NCBI GenBank assembly: GCA_964445305.1
Contig: CAYUKK010000222.1
Span: 1 to 13,194 of the forward strand
Direction of reading: 5' to 3'
Source: CAYUKK01 sp964445305
GTDB lineage: Bacteria; Acidobacteriota; Aminicenantia; Aminicenantales; UBA8522
DNA: 13,194 bases
A program made the position numbers and the translations under genes. The notes under the pieces were generated by a model. It was given only the letters and a program-made list of their open reading frames with translations, was not told where the DNA came from and made no database searches. Below, one piece after another: positions 7,820-13,194 of the stretch (positions are counted from its first letter, which is position 1; each line of letters opens with the position of its first letter).

Positions 7820-8298
7820 TTGCTTTTCTCTTTCTCCAGGATTTGCTGGCTGATATAAAAATCAGCCAGCGAGCCTTTGGGGATGTCCTCGAGGGTAGCC
7901 AGAAGACGGCGGGCGAAGGAGCCCTCAGAGCGACTTCTTTCTGGCGAGATTTTTCCAAGTTGATGCCCTGCAAAGATGCCAGCCAATAGCAAGACCGTTA
8001 TTAAAGACGGCCTGAGAAACCGCCAAGCGGAATAAAAAATCTCCTGCCACCGAGAAGAACGCTTATCGTAAGCGGTCACCATTCTCATCAAGTTGACCAG
8101 AGACGCAGGGGAAAAGCATGGTTCTTCCTTGAAGAAGACAGCTTGCCAGGCACGGGAGAAACTCCGGGAGAGGCTGGCACATCTCTCGCACTGCTCCAGG
8201 TGCTCCCTGAGTTTCTGATGTGTCTTCTTGTCCAGATGATTTTCAGCCATCTCGACCAGGTTTCTCTCGACCTCGCGGCAGGCCTTTTTTCTGTTCAA
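7816..8298 (-). CDS. Zinc-finger (zf-HC2-type) transmembrane anti-sigma factor, TTG start
   Basis: A 160-residue membrane protein expected to hold the neighbouring ECF sigma factor inactive. The N-terminal cytoplasmic part shows the zinc-binding anti-sigma pattern: H33-x3-C37-x2-C40, with Cys7 as a plausible fourth-side ligand. One membrane helix lies at about 94-112 (RPSLITVLLLAGIFAG). A short extracytoplasmic part of about 45 residues follows. The start is TTG at 8298. No in-frame ATG precedes it, and the next Met (17) would lose Cys7. GGAGG at 8310-8314 lies 11 bases upstream. The gene follows the sigma gene by 74 bases and overlaps the sensor gene by four. It is the usual partner of the sigma factor in such cassettes. 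Confidence 0.8.
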   Translation of the reverse strand: MNRKKACREVERNLVEMAENHLDKKTHQKLREHLEQCERCASLSRSFSRAWQAVFFKEEPCFSPASLVNLMRMVTAYDKRSSRWQEIFYSAWRFLRPSLITVLLLAGIFAGHQLGKISPERSRSEGSFARRLLATLEDIPKGSLADFYISQQILEKEKSK

Positions 8299-8321
8299 TG
8301 CCTTCTGTGCCTCCGTTTCAT
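8295..8321 (-). other. Possible 8-codon upstream ORF overlapping the anti-sigma start
   Basis: In the sigma/anti-sigma gap, ATG at 8321 opens an ORF of eight codons (MKRRHRRH). Its TGA overlaps the TTG start of the anti-sigma gene as TTGA. The GGAGG of the anti-sigma gene lies inside this ORF. It could couple translation or modulate initiation at the weak TTG codon. No clear ribosome binding site precedes the ATG, so chance is a real alternative. Confidence 0.25.
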
Positions 8322-8372
8322 TTTTTTAGACACGCCAGCTCCCTAAAAACTTGCGGCTGCTCTAAATTTTTT

Positions 8373-8939
8373 TCAGGCGCGCAGCGAGTTTTTTTGGAGA
8401 TTGAGCCTCGCTCGGTGGAGACATGCCTCCACGGCTGAAACTGATGTCTTCATGGTCTCGGCAATCTCCTCACAGGAGAAGCCCTCCAGTTTGTTCAGGA
8501 TCAGCGCCGTTTTCTGTTTTTCAGGCAAAGAAGCGATTGCCTCCCTGATGAGCTGTTTTTGTTCGGCCTCTTGGAAAGCTGACGCCGGGTCGTTCTCATC
8601 TGAAGCCCGAAAAGCGCTCTTCCAACGATCCTTATTTTCTGAGGCCTCTTCGAGCCGCGTCAACCAGCGAAACTTCCGGTTATCGCGGTTAAAATTCAAG
8701 CAGCGGTTGATGGCGATCCGCCGAACCCAGGTGGAAACGCTCGAGTCGTAGCGGAACTTCGAGGCCGACTTATAAACCTGGAAAAATACTTCCTGGGCGA
8801 TGTCCTCGGCGTTCTCCGCATCATCAAGCAGGCTGCGGCAGGTTCTCAGGACCAACGCTTGATAGCGTTCGACGAGGGTCTTGAAAGCCAGGTGGTCTTT
8901 TTGAGCGATTCTTCGGATTAGCTCTTCGTCCTTTAACAT
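8373..8939 (-). CDS. ECF (RpoE-like) RNA polymerase sigma factor
   Basis: A 188-residue alternative sigma factor. Region 2 spans about 18-90 (AFKTLVERY, the ENAEDIAQEVFFQVY core-binding helix, then the STWVRRIAINRCLNFNR promoter-opening segment). A variable linker rich in acidic residues covers 95-125. Region 4 spans about 132-185 (LPEKQKTALILNKLEGFSCEEIA, then the helix-turn-helix SVSAVEACLHRAR). No sigma-1.1 or region 3 is present, as expected for group 4. ATG 8939 is the only reasonable start, because an in-frame stop lies 24 bases upstream. It has no good Shine-Dalgarno sequence, so synthesis may be kept low. It heads the leftward operon and its likely regulator is the adjacent zinc-finger anti-sigma factor. 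A candidate self-recognised promoter lies upstream. Confidence 0.9.
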   Translation of the reverse strand: MLKDEELIRRIAQKDHLAFKTLVERYQALVLRTCRSLLDDAENAEDIAQEVFFQVYKSASKFRYDSSVSTWVRRIAINRCLNFNRDNRKFRWLTRLEEASENKDRWKSAFRASDENDPASAFQEAEQKQLIREAIASLPEKQKTALILNKLEGFSCEEIAETMKTSVSAVEACLHRARLNLQKNSLRA

Positions 8940-8998
8940 GCGATTAGCTGGGTAGCATCAATCGAGCTCACCAAATCGGGGCGATGCAAAGCTATAGT

Positions 8999-9037
8999 AT
9001 TATATTTATAGACACCGGGAAAACGAAAAGCTTTTCC
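8999..9037 (-). promoter_or_regulatory. Candidate ECF-type promoter for the sigma operon, overlapping a sigma-70-like -10 box
   Basis: On the minus strand, GGAAAA (9037-9032) and TGTCTA (9014-9009) are separated by 17 bases. This is close to the GGAAC/GTCTA architecture of ECF sigma promoters and would fit autoregulation. Five bases beyond it, a perfect TATAAT (9004-8999) could serve as a housekeeping -10 box, though no good -35 box is seen. The GGAAAA overlaps a 12-base perfect palindrome, GAAAAGCTTTTC (9025-9036), a possible operator. TTTCCT (9033-9038) and AGGAAA (9045-9050) form a further dyad. The assignment is by eye. Confidence 0.4.
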
Positions 9038-9061
9038 TCTTTATAGGAAAGGACGATTAAA

Positions 9062-9187
9062 ATGAGCCGAGAAGACAAAGCTCAAAAGATTATCATCGAG
9101 CTTACTGAAGGCTCATCGTTGACTTCGCTCGAGTCTTGCTTTATATTAACTTATGATGGTTGGATGGGAAAATGGGGACAGGGATGA
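9062..9187 (+). CDS. 41-residue small protein of unknown function, coupled to the VWFA gene
   Basis: The ORF runs ATG 9062 to TGA 9187 and encodes a peptide beginning MSREDKAQKIIIELTEGSS. It has a good ribosome binding site (AAAGGA at 9048-9053, eight bases upstream). Its TGA overlaps an ATG of the VWFA-related gene as ATGA at 9184-9187, the classic arrangement for translational coupling. The peptide has no signal sequence, a charged N-terminal half, one Cys and a Trp/Gly-rich end (GWMGKWGQG). No family is recognised. It may be a true small protein or a leader ORF that controls the next gene. Confidence is moderate because evidence is limited to start, spacing and overlap. Confidence 0.5.
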   Translation: MSREDKAQKIIIELTEGSSLTSLESCFILTYDGWMGKWGQG

Positions 9188-10860
9188 GGAGTCAGCCCGC
9201 TCATAGGAAAATCAATTTCCCATTTTCTTTTTGTTTTTTGGGCATGCTGGCTTTTTTCTTTTCGTCGGCGCGTCCTTGCCTTAGCCTGGATGCTCCTTCG
9301 CCTGAAGCGAAACAGGAGCAAGCGCAGCTCCACCACGAAGTCAAGGTCACCCTGAAGCTCATCCAGGTCTATGTTACCGATAGAAAAGGGAATCCGGTTT
9401 TGGACCTGACGAAGGATGATTTTCTCGTTTACGATGAAGGCCAAAAACAGACGCTTACAGAGTTCGAGAGGCACGTCCTTACGCTCCCCTCAGAGAAAAA
9501 AGAAAAAGCGCCAGCGGAGGTCGAAGAAACCATCGCCCCGCCCCCTCGCGGTCTAATGCCGAGGAAATTCCTTTTATTCTTCGATTTCGCTTTCAACAAC
9601 GCGATCGGGATCGAGAAAGCGAGAAAGGCGGCGTTGCACTTCATCGACACTCAACTTCAGCCTCCGGATGAGGTCGGCCTCATCTCTTACTCAGCCATGA
9701 AAAGCCTGACCCTCCATGAGCCACTGACCACCGACCACAAACTCGTCCGAAAAGCCGTTAAGCGGATCGGGATAGAGCAGATCGCCGGACGGGCGGAGGA
9801 TTTTGAAGAAGAATACTGGCGCTATCGGGCTCAAGTGAATCCCACGGATGCCAGAAGCTCTGGCAGCGTGTTCCACGGCGACCTCCAGCTCGAGAACCTG
9901 AAGCGACAGGTTGACGAAACCAGGCGACAGGAAGCCAAGACACAGGTCTTCAACTTCGCGACAAAAATGGCGGAATTAGCCCGGGCCCTGAGATACGTCC
10001 CTGGTCATAAATACATCATCCTGCTTTCCTCCGGCGTTCCTCATTCTCTTGTTTACGGCGTCCAGACTCCCTACCACAAAATCGGGATCCATGAGTGGGG
10101 GGAATCCTGGCTGCAGGAGAGATACGAGGCAATGCTGAAGGAGTTGAGCGCCGCCAACTGCACGATTTACGCTCTTGATACCCAGGATCTCAGCCTGGTG
10201 TCCGGCAGTGATGAAAGGATGCGGGGTGAATCTATCCTTCAGAAGATGTCCAGTGCGACGGGAGGCAAATACTTCGGGAACATCAATCATTATGAACGCC
10301 ACATCGAAAAAATCCAGAATCTAACCAGTTGCTACTATGTCCTTGGGTACTATATTGATGACAGCTGGGACGGTCGCTACCACAAGATCAAGGTGGAAGT
10401 CAACCGTCCAGGGCTCAAAGTCTATGCCCAGAAGGGCTATTTCAATCCCAAGCTGTTTTCAGATTATGACGACCTGGAAAAGATGCTCCATCTTGTGGAC
10501 CTGGCGTTGAGCGAGGAGCCCCTCTGGCAGGTACCGGTCCGCTTCCCCCTGGAAGTGCGGCTGAACCCCGGGGATGGGAGGGGAAATCTCTACCTCGCGG
10601 CCAGGGTTCCCGTCGAGGAGATCCGCGAGGTGCTGGAAGGGAAGGCGGAGTTCATTGCTGTCATTTTTGATGAAAAAGACAATATCGTCATACTTAAAAG
10701 AAACGAGAAGGAAACCTATTCCCTCACGGGAGAAACCTTTTCCTTCGGCGGGTCGTTTTCCCTGTCCCCGGGCACTTACAAATGCCGCTTCGTCATCCGG
10801 AATCTTGAGACGGGCCGCGGGGCAGTAGGCTCCGCCACCGCTATCATTCCAGACCAATAG
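9184..10860 (+). CDS. Exported VWFA-related domain protein (acidobacterial type)
   Basis: A 558-residue protein if read from ATG 9184. An N-terminal basic stretch plus hydrophobic segment (about 11-28) forms a signal peptide. Residues 53-90 match the motif that opens this family (VKVTLKLIQVYVTDRKGNPV, then LTKDDFLVYDEGQ). The VWA-like domain runs about 128-420, and a C-terminal module has the typical YYVLGYYIDD and GLKVYAQKGYFNP. The MIDAS position reads DFAFN (134-138) instead of DxSxS, so classical metal-ion binding is doubtful. Earlier in-frame starts exist at TTG 9160 and ATG 9172. ATG 9184 is preferred because it overlaps the upstream small ORF's stop and begins just before the signal peptide. 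The family is abundant in Acidobacteriota; its function is unknown, with adhesion or envelope interaction the usual guess. It is divergent from the sigma operon and may share its control region. Confidence 0.8.
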   Translation: MRSQPAHRKINFPFSFCFLGMLAFFFSSARPCLSLDAPSPEAKQEQAQLHHEVKVTLKLIQVYVTDRKGNPVLDLTKDDFLVYDEGQKQTLTEFERHVLTLPSEKKEKAPAEVEETIAPPPRGLMPRKFLLFFDFAFNNAIGIEKARKAALHFIDTQLQPPDEVGLISYSAMKSLTLHEPLTTDHKLVRKAVKRIGIEQIAGRAEDFEEEYWRYRAQVNPTDARSSGSVFHGDLQLENLKRQVDETRRQEAKTQVFNFATKMAELARALRYVPGHKYIILLSSGVPHSLVYGVQTPYHKIGIHEWGESWLQERYEAMLKELSAANCTIYALDTQDLSLVSGSDERMRGESILQKMSSATGGKYFGNINHYERHIEKIQNLTSCYYVLGYYIDDSWDGRYHKIKVEVNRPGLKVYAQKGYFNPKLFSDYDDLEKMLHLVDLALSEEPLWQVPVRFPLEVRLNPGDGRGNLYLAARVPVEEIREVLEGKAEFIAVIFDEKDNIVILKRNEKETYSLTGETFSFGGSFSLSPGTYKCRFVIRNLETGRGAVGSATAIIPDQ

Positions 10861-10935
10861 GGTCAGATCCGAATCCGTTCCCTAATTATTCGTGTTGTCG
10901 ACATAAAAGTCGTTTATTGAGGACACCGCGGCTTC

Positions 10936-10964
10936 TTGAAAAATGTATATTGGAAAGTTAGAAT
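10936..10964 (+). promoter_or_regulatory. Sigma-70-like promoter of the aldolase gene
   Basis: TTGAAA (10936-10941) and TAGAAT (10959-10964) are separated by exactly 17 bases, each box one base off consensus. Transcription would start near 10971, giving a leader of about 70 bases before ATG 11041. No riboswitch-like fold was recognised in the leader. It lies 76 bases past the VWFA stop, so the aldolase is likely transcribed independently. Confidence 0.6.
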
Positions 10965-11025
10965 GGAGGCTCAACTCGGAGCCCATTCTTATCCCGAGAT
11001 CAGGCCAAGAATTCGGTCTTCATAC

Positions 11026-11032
11026 AAAGGAG
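11026..11032 (+). promoter_or_regulatory. Ribosome binding site deciding the aldolase start
   Basis: AAAGGAG lies eight bases before ATG 11041. An in-frame TTG at 10936 would add 35 residues, but it has no such site and coincides with the -35 box, so it is rejected as a start. Confidence 0.75.
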
Positions 11033-11040
11033 TGACAATA

Positions 11041-11997
11041 ATGAATAAGGCAATTCAAGACATCGAAGAAAAAATGGCCCGAAAAGAGCGGGTGGAAAAA
11101 TTCAGCCTCGACCTCGATTGCCTGACCACGGGCGAGCGACGGCGTCTCTACGAACTCATGTTCGCCCATGGTCCTGGAAATGGCAAAATGCTCTTCCTTC
11201 CCGTTGACCAGGGAATGGAGCACGGTCCGCGAGACTTCTTCCCTAACCCGCCCAGTGCAGATTTCGAATTTGAGCTCAACCTGGCCCTGGAGGCCAACTA
11301 CTCTGGCATCGTCTGTCACATCGGCTTGGCCGAGAAGCATTTCCGTAAGTATGCGGGTCGGGTGCCGCTCGTCCTCAAGATCAACGGCAAAACCTCCATC
11401 CCCCCCGACGACCTGCCTTTTTCCCCTCTCGACGCCAGCGTCGAGGACGCCATCCGTCTGGGCGCCGACGCCGTCGGTTATACGCTCTATGTCGGCTCCC
11501 CCATGGAAGCGGACGACATCGCTCAGTTCACCCAGGTGAGGCAGGAATGCCGGAAATACGGGATGCCGCTCATCATGTGGGCCTACCCTCGAGGACCACA
11601 CGTCGAGTCAAGGGGGGGTGGCCGTGATTCCCTGGCCATGGTGGACTATGCTGCCCGTCTGGCCAATGAGCTCGGGGCCACGCTCACCAAGGTCAACCTT
11701 CCCGTTCCTCCGAAGGGCGGAAGTTATGACCCTCAGGGTCCCTTCAAAGCCTACAACGCCTTCAAGGACATCTCCGAGGAGGAAGCCTTGAGGATGGTCG
11801 TCCAGTCAGCTGGCCGGACCGGTGTCCTCCTATCGGGAGGGAGCAAGCTTAGTGATGAAGAACTCTTCCAGAAAGTGCGCCTCAGCCTCGCGGCCGGCGT
11901 GGATGGCCTGATTTTTGGCCGGAATATGTGGCAGCGGAAGTATGAGGACGCTGTCAGGCTCAGCCGGGAAATCATCGAGGTGATGAGAAAATCCTGA
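11041..11997 (+). CDS. Class I fructose-bisphosphate aldolase, DhnA/FbaB (archaeal-type) family
   Basis: A 318-residue cytoplasmic aldolase that cleaves fructose 1,6-bisphosphate to the two triose phosphates through a Schiff base, or runs in reverse in gluconeogenesis. LPVDQGMEHG carries the conserved Asp56. AVGYTLYVGSP follows in the middle of the barrel, then MWAYPRGPHV. Lys217 in TLTKVNLP is the expected Schiff-base lysine. The C-terminal LLSGGSKLSDEELF and VDGLIFGRNMWQR are phosphate-binding strands typical of DhnA aldolases. The length fits the family. Related enzymes (2-amino-3,7-dideoxy-threo-hept-6-ulosonate synthase, LsrF) share the fold, but the whole sequence reads as the glycolytic type. 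It has its own promoter and faces mnmA tail to tail across a 49-base gap without an obvious terminator. Confidence 0.88.
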   Translation: MNKAIQDIEEKMARKERVEKFSLDLDCLTTGERRRLYELMFAHGPGNGKMLFLPVDQGMEHGPRDFFPNPPSADFEFELNLALEANYSGIVCHIGLAEKHFRKYAGRVPLVLKINGKTSIPPDDLPFSPLDASVEDAIRLGADAVGYTLYVGSPMEADDIAQFTQVRQECRKYGMPLIMWAYPRGPHVESRGGGRDSLAMVDYAARLANELGATLTKVNLPVPPKGGSYDPQGPFKAYNAFKDISEEEALRMVVQSAGRTGVLLSGGSKLSDEELFQKVRLSLAAGVDGLIFGRNMWQRKYEDAVRLSREIIEVMRKS

Positions 11998-12046
11998 CCT
12001 TTCATATTTTCGGTTGAGGCGTTCGTGTGGGAATCGGCGCCGAGCT

Positions 12047-13141
12047 TCAGGCCACGACGCGGTCGATGATTCCGCCGCCGAGAACTTCATCCCGGGAATA
12101 GAAGACCACCGACTGGCCTGGTGTGATGGCTCGCTGCGGCTCAACAAAGGTAACCACCACTTTGTCCGGAGTAAAGGGAACAACGAGGGCTTCTGCTTCT
12201 TTATGCTGGTAGCGAATTTTTGCCTTAACCCAAATTTTGTCCTTGAGTCTCTCTCCTGAAACCCAGCTCACATCGCTGGCCAAGAATTGCTTCCGCAGGA
12301 GCGCATCCTCTGGCCCGACGATGACGGCATGGTCGGTCGGGTCGATAGAAATAACATAGAGAGGCCGTGACGAGGATAACCGGAGACCGCGGCGCTGTCC
12401 GACAGTAAAATGGACAATGCCCTGGTGTTCTCCCAGGAGGCGGCCATCGAGGTCAAGGATGGGGCCCGGCTGAAAAGCTTCAGGAATTCGCTCCCGCAGG
12501 AAATCCGGGTATCGCCCTTGAGGGACAAAGCACACTTCCTGGCTTTCTGGCTTGCCAGCGACTCGAAGACCCTTCTTTCTGGCCACTTCCCTTACCTCTT
12601 TCTTCGTGAGCCCGCCGATGGGCATCAAGAGATGGCTGAGTTGGTGCTGGGTGAGGGTATAAAGGAAATACGATTGGTCCTTGGCCCTATCCTTGCCCTT
12701 CTTCAAATGATAGGGAATCCAGTCTCGTGTGCGGACGACACGACTGTGGTGGCCTGTGGCGAGGAAATCGGCTCCCAGTCGCGCTGCCCGCCGCAGCAGG
12801 ATGTCAAATTTGATGTGCTGGTTACAACGGACGCAGGGGTTGGGAGTGCGACCGCGCCTGTATTCGGTGCAAAAATCGCCAATGACCGATTTCTCGAACT
12901 CTCGGCGAAAATCGACGACCAGATGGGGAAGACCGAGTTTCGTCGCCACCTCGTTCGCATCCTCGACCGCTCTCCATCCACAGCAGCTGCGAAGTTCTGT
13001 CGACCGACAAAGGTCGGGAGGAAGAGAAAAGAGGCTCATTGTCACGCCGATGACCTCATATCCCTTATCCAGAAGAAGCGCGGCGGCCACAGAGGAATCC
13101 ACCCCACCGCTCATGGCGACAACGACTCTCTTTGACTTCAT
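12047..13141 (-). CDS. mnmA: tRNA-specific 2-thiouridylase MnmA
   Basis: A 364-residue enzyme that adenylates and thiolates U34 of tRNA for Lys, Glu and Gln, using sulfur relayed from a cysteine desulfurase. The PP-loop AMSGGVDSSVAA spans 9-20. TPNPCVRCNQHIKFD contains Cys103 and Cys106, and ESQEVCF contains Cys204. Cys106 and Cys204 match the catalytic pair of E. coli (Cys102, Cys199). The additional Cys103 makes a CxxC of the type associated with iron-sulfur-dependent members. GHHSRV, DQSYFLY and FTVGQRRGL are family hallmarks, and the C-terminal beta-barrel is complete. ATG 13141 is preferred over ATG 13171: it begins right at the family N-terminus, has AAGGG nine bases upstream, and overlaps a possible upstream stop as ATGA. 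The homologous sequence runs from end to end without damage. Confidence 0.95.
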   Translation of the reverse strand: MKSKRVVVAMSGGVDSSVAAALLLDKGYEVIGVTMSLFSLPPDLCRSTELRSCCGWRAVEDANEVATKLGLPHLVVDFRREFEKSVIGDFCTEYRRGRTPNPCVRCNQHIKFDILLRRAARLGADFLATGHHSRVVRTRDWIPYHLKKGKDRAKDQSYFLYTLTQHQLSHLLMPIGGLTKKEVREVARKKGLRVAGKPESQEVCFVPQGRYPDFLRERIPEAFQPGPILDLDGRLLGEHQGIVHFTVGQRRGLRLSSSRPLYVISIDPTDHAVIVGPEDALLRKQFLASDVSWVSGERLKDKIWVKAKIRYQHKEAEALVVPFTPDKVVVTFVEPQRAITPGQSVVFYSRDEVLGGGIIDRVVA

Positions 13142-13194
13142 CCTCTCTTGCCCTTTTCCACAATACCACATCTTTGGCTTCTTTCATAGTCACC
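13138..13194 (-). CDS. Possible C-terminal end of a gene upstream of mnmA, cut by window edge
   Basis: The minus-strand frame entering from base 13194 is open for 18 codons (GDYERSQRCGIVEKGKRG). It ends at a TGA (13140-13138) that overlaps the preferred mnmA ATG as ATGA. This is the normal junction of coupled operon genes, so mnmA may be a downstream gene. The fragment is too short to identify, and another frame is also open here. Confidence 0.35.
   Translation of the reverse strand, partial: GDYERSQRCGIVEKGKRG

Noticed and set aside
9160..9183. TTG 9160 or ATG 9172 as the VWFA gene start
   Set aside because: No suitable ribosome binding site was seen and the added residues do not extend the signal peptide usefully; ATG 9184 overlaps the small ORF stop.
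9270..9285. Lipobox in the VWFA protein signal peptide
   Set aside because: The only Cys near the cleavage region follows Arg-Pro, which does not fit a lipobox.
10894..10918. CGAC/GTCG hairpin after the VWFA gene as terminator
   Set aside because: The stem is only four base pairs and the T-run is interrupted, so it is not supported.
10936..11040. N-terminal extension of the aldolase from TTG 10936
   Set aside because: A promoter -35 box occupies this site and a strong ribosome binding site serves ATG 11041; the extra residues are not aldolase-like.
12410..13135. Plus-strand ORF of 241 codons opposite mnmA
   Set aside because: It is antisense to an intact, highly conserved mnmA and has no recognisable domain.

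Overview
This window looks like a bacterial chromosome segment of moderately high G+C. The best guess at origin is Acidobacteriota or the related Candidatus Aminicenantes. That guess rests mainly on a secreted VWFA-related protein of the type abundant in acidobacteria and on the style of the other genes; it is an inference, not a proof. No tRNA, rRNA or CRISPR array was seen.

Layout. Bases 1-4265 hold the end of carA and all of carB (carbamoyl phosphate synthase), read rightward and almost abutting. Bases 4266-6762 are different in character: an A+T-richer gene for an exported S41-type peptidase, then a decayed and internally deleted relic that resembles an IS91-family transposase, then about 260 bases of non-coding DNA full of dyad symmetries. 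Bases 6763-8939 are a compact leftward operon: ECF sigma factor, zinc-finger anti-sigma factor, membrane-anchored LTxxQ metal-sensor-like protein, and a secreted LTxxQ (Spy/CpxP-like) protein with a Cys/His/Gly-rich tail. This gene set is comparable to the CnrY-CnrX-CnrH metal-signalling module. Bases 8940-9061 form a divergent control region with a candidate ECF-type promoter for the sigma operon. Rightward from it run an unannotated 41-codon small ORF and a VWFA-related exported protein whose start codon overlaps the small ORF's stop (ATGA). Bases 10861-11997 hold a good sigma-70-like promoter and a class I (DhnA/FbaB-type) fructose-bisphosphate aldolase. Bases 12047-13141 hold mnmA on the opposite strand, and its start overlaps the last codons of another leftward gene cut by the window edge.

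How the parts work together. carAB (pyrimidine/arginine precursor), the aldolase (glycolysis/gluconeogenesis) and mnmA (tRNA wobble thiolation) are housekeeping genes. The accessory biology lies between 4.4 and 10.9 kb. There an envelope-stress or metal-sensing circuit is read divergently from a secreted VWFA protein, so one control region may serve both. The least explained items are the coupled small ORF at 9062-9187, the TTG-started anti-sigma gene preceded by an overlapping 8-codon ORF, and the structured DNA beside the transposase relic.
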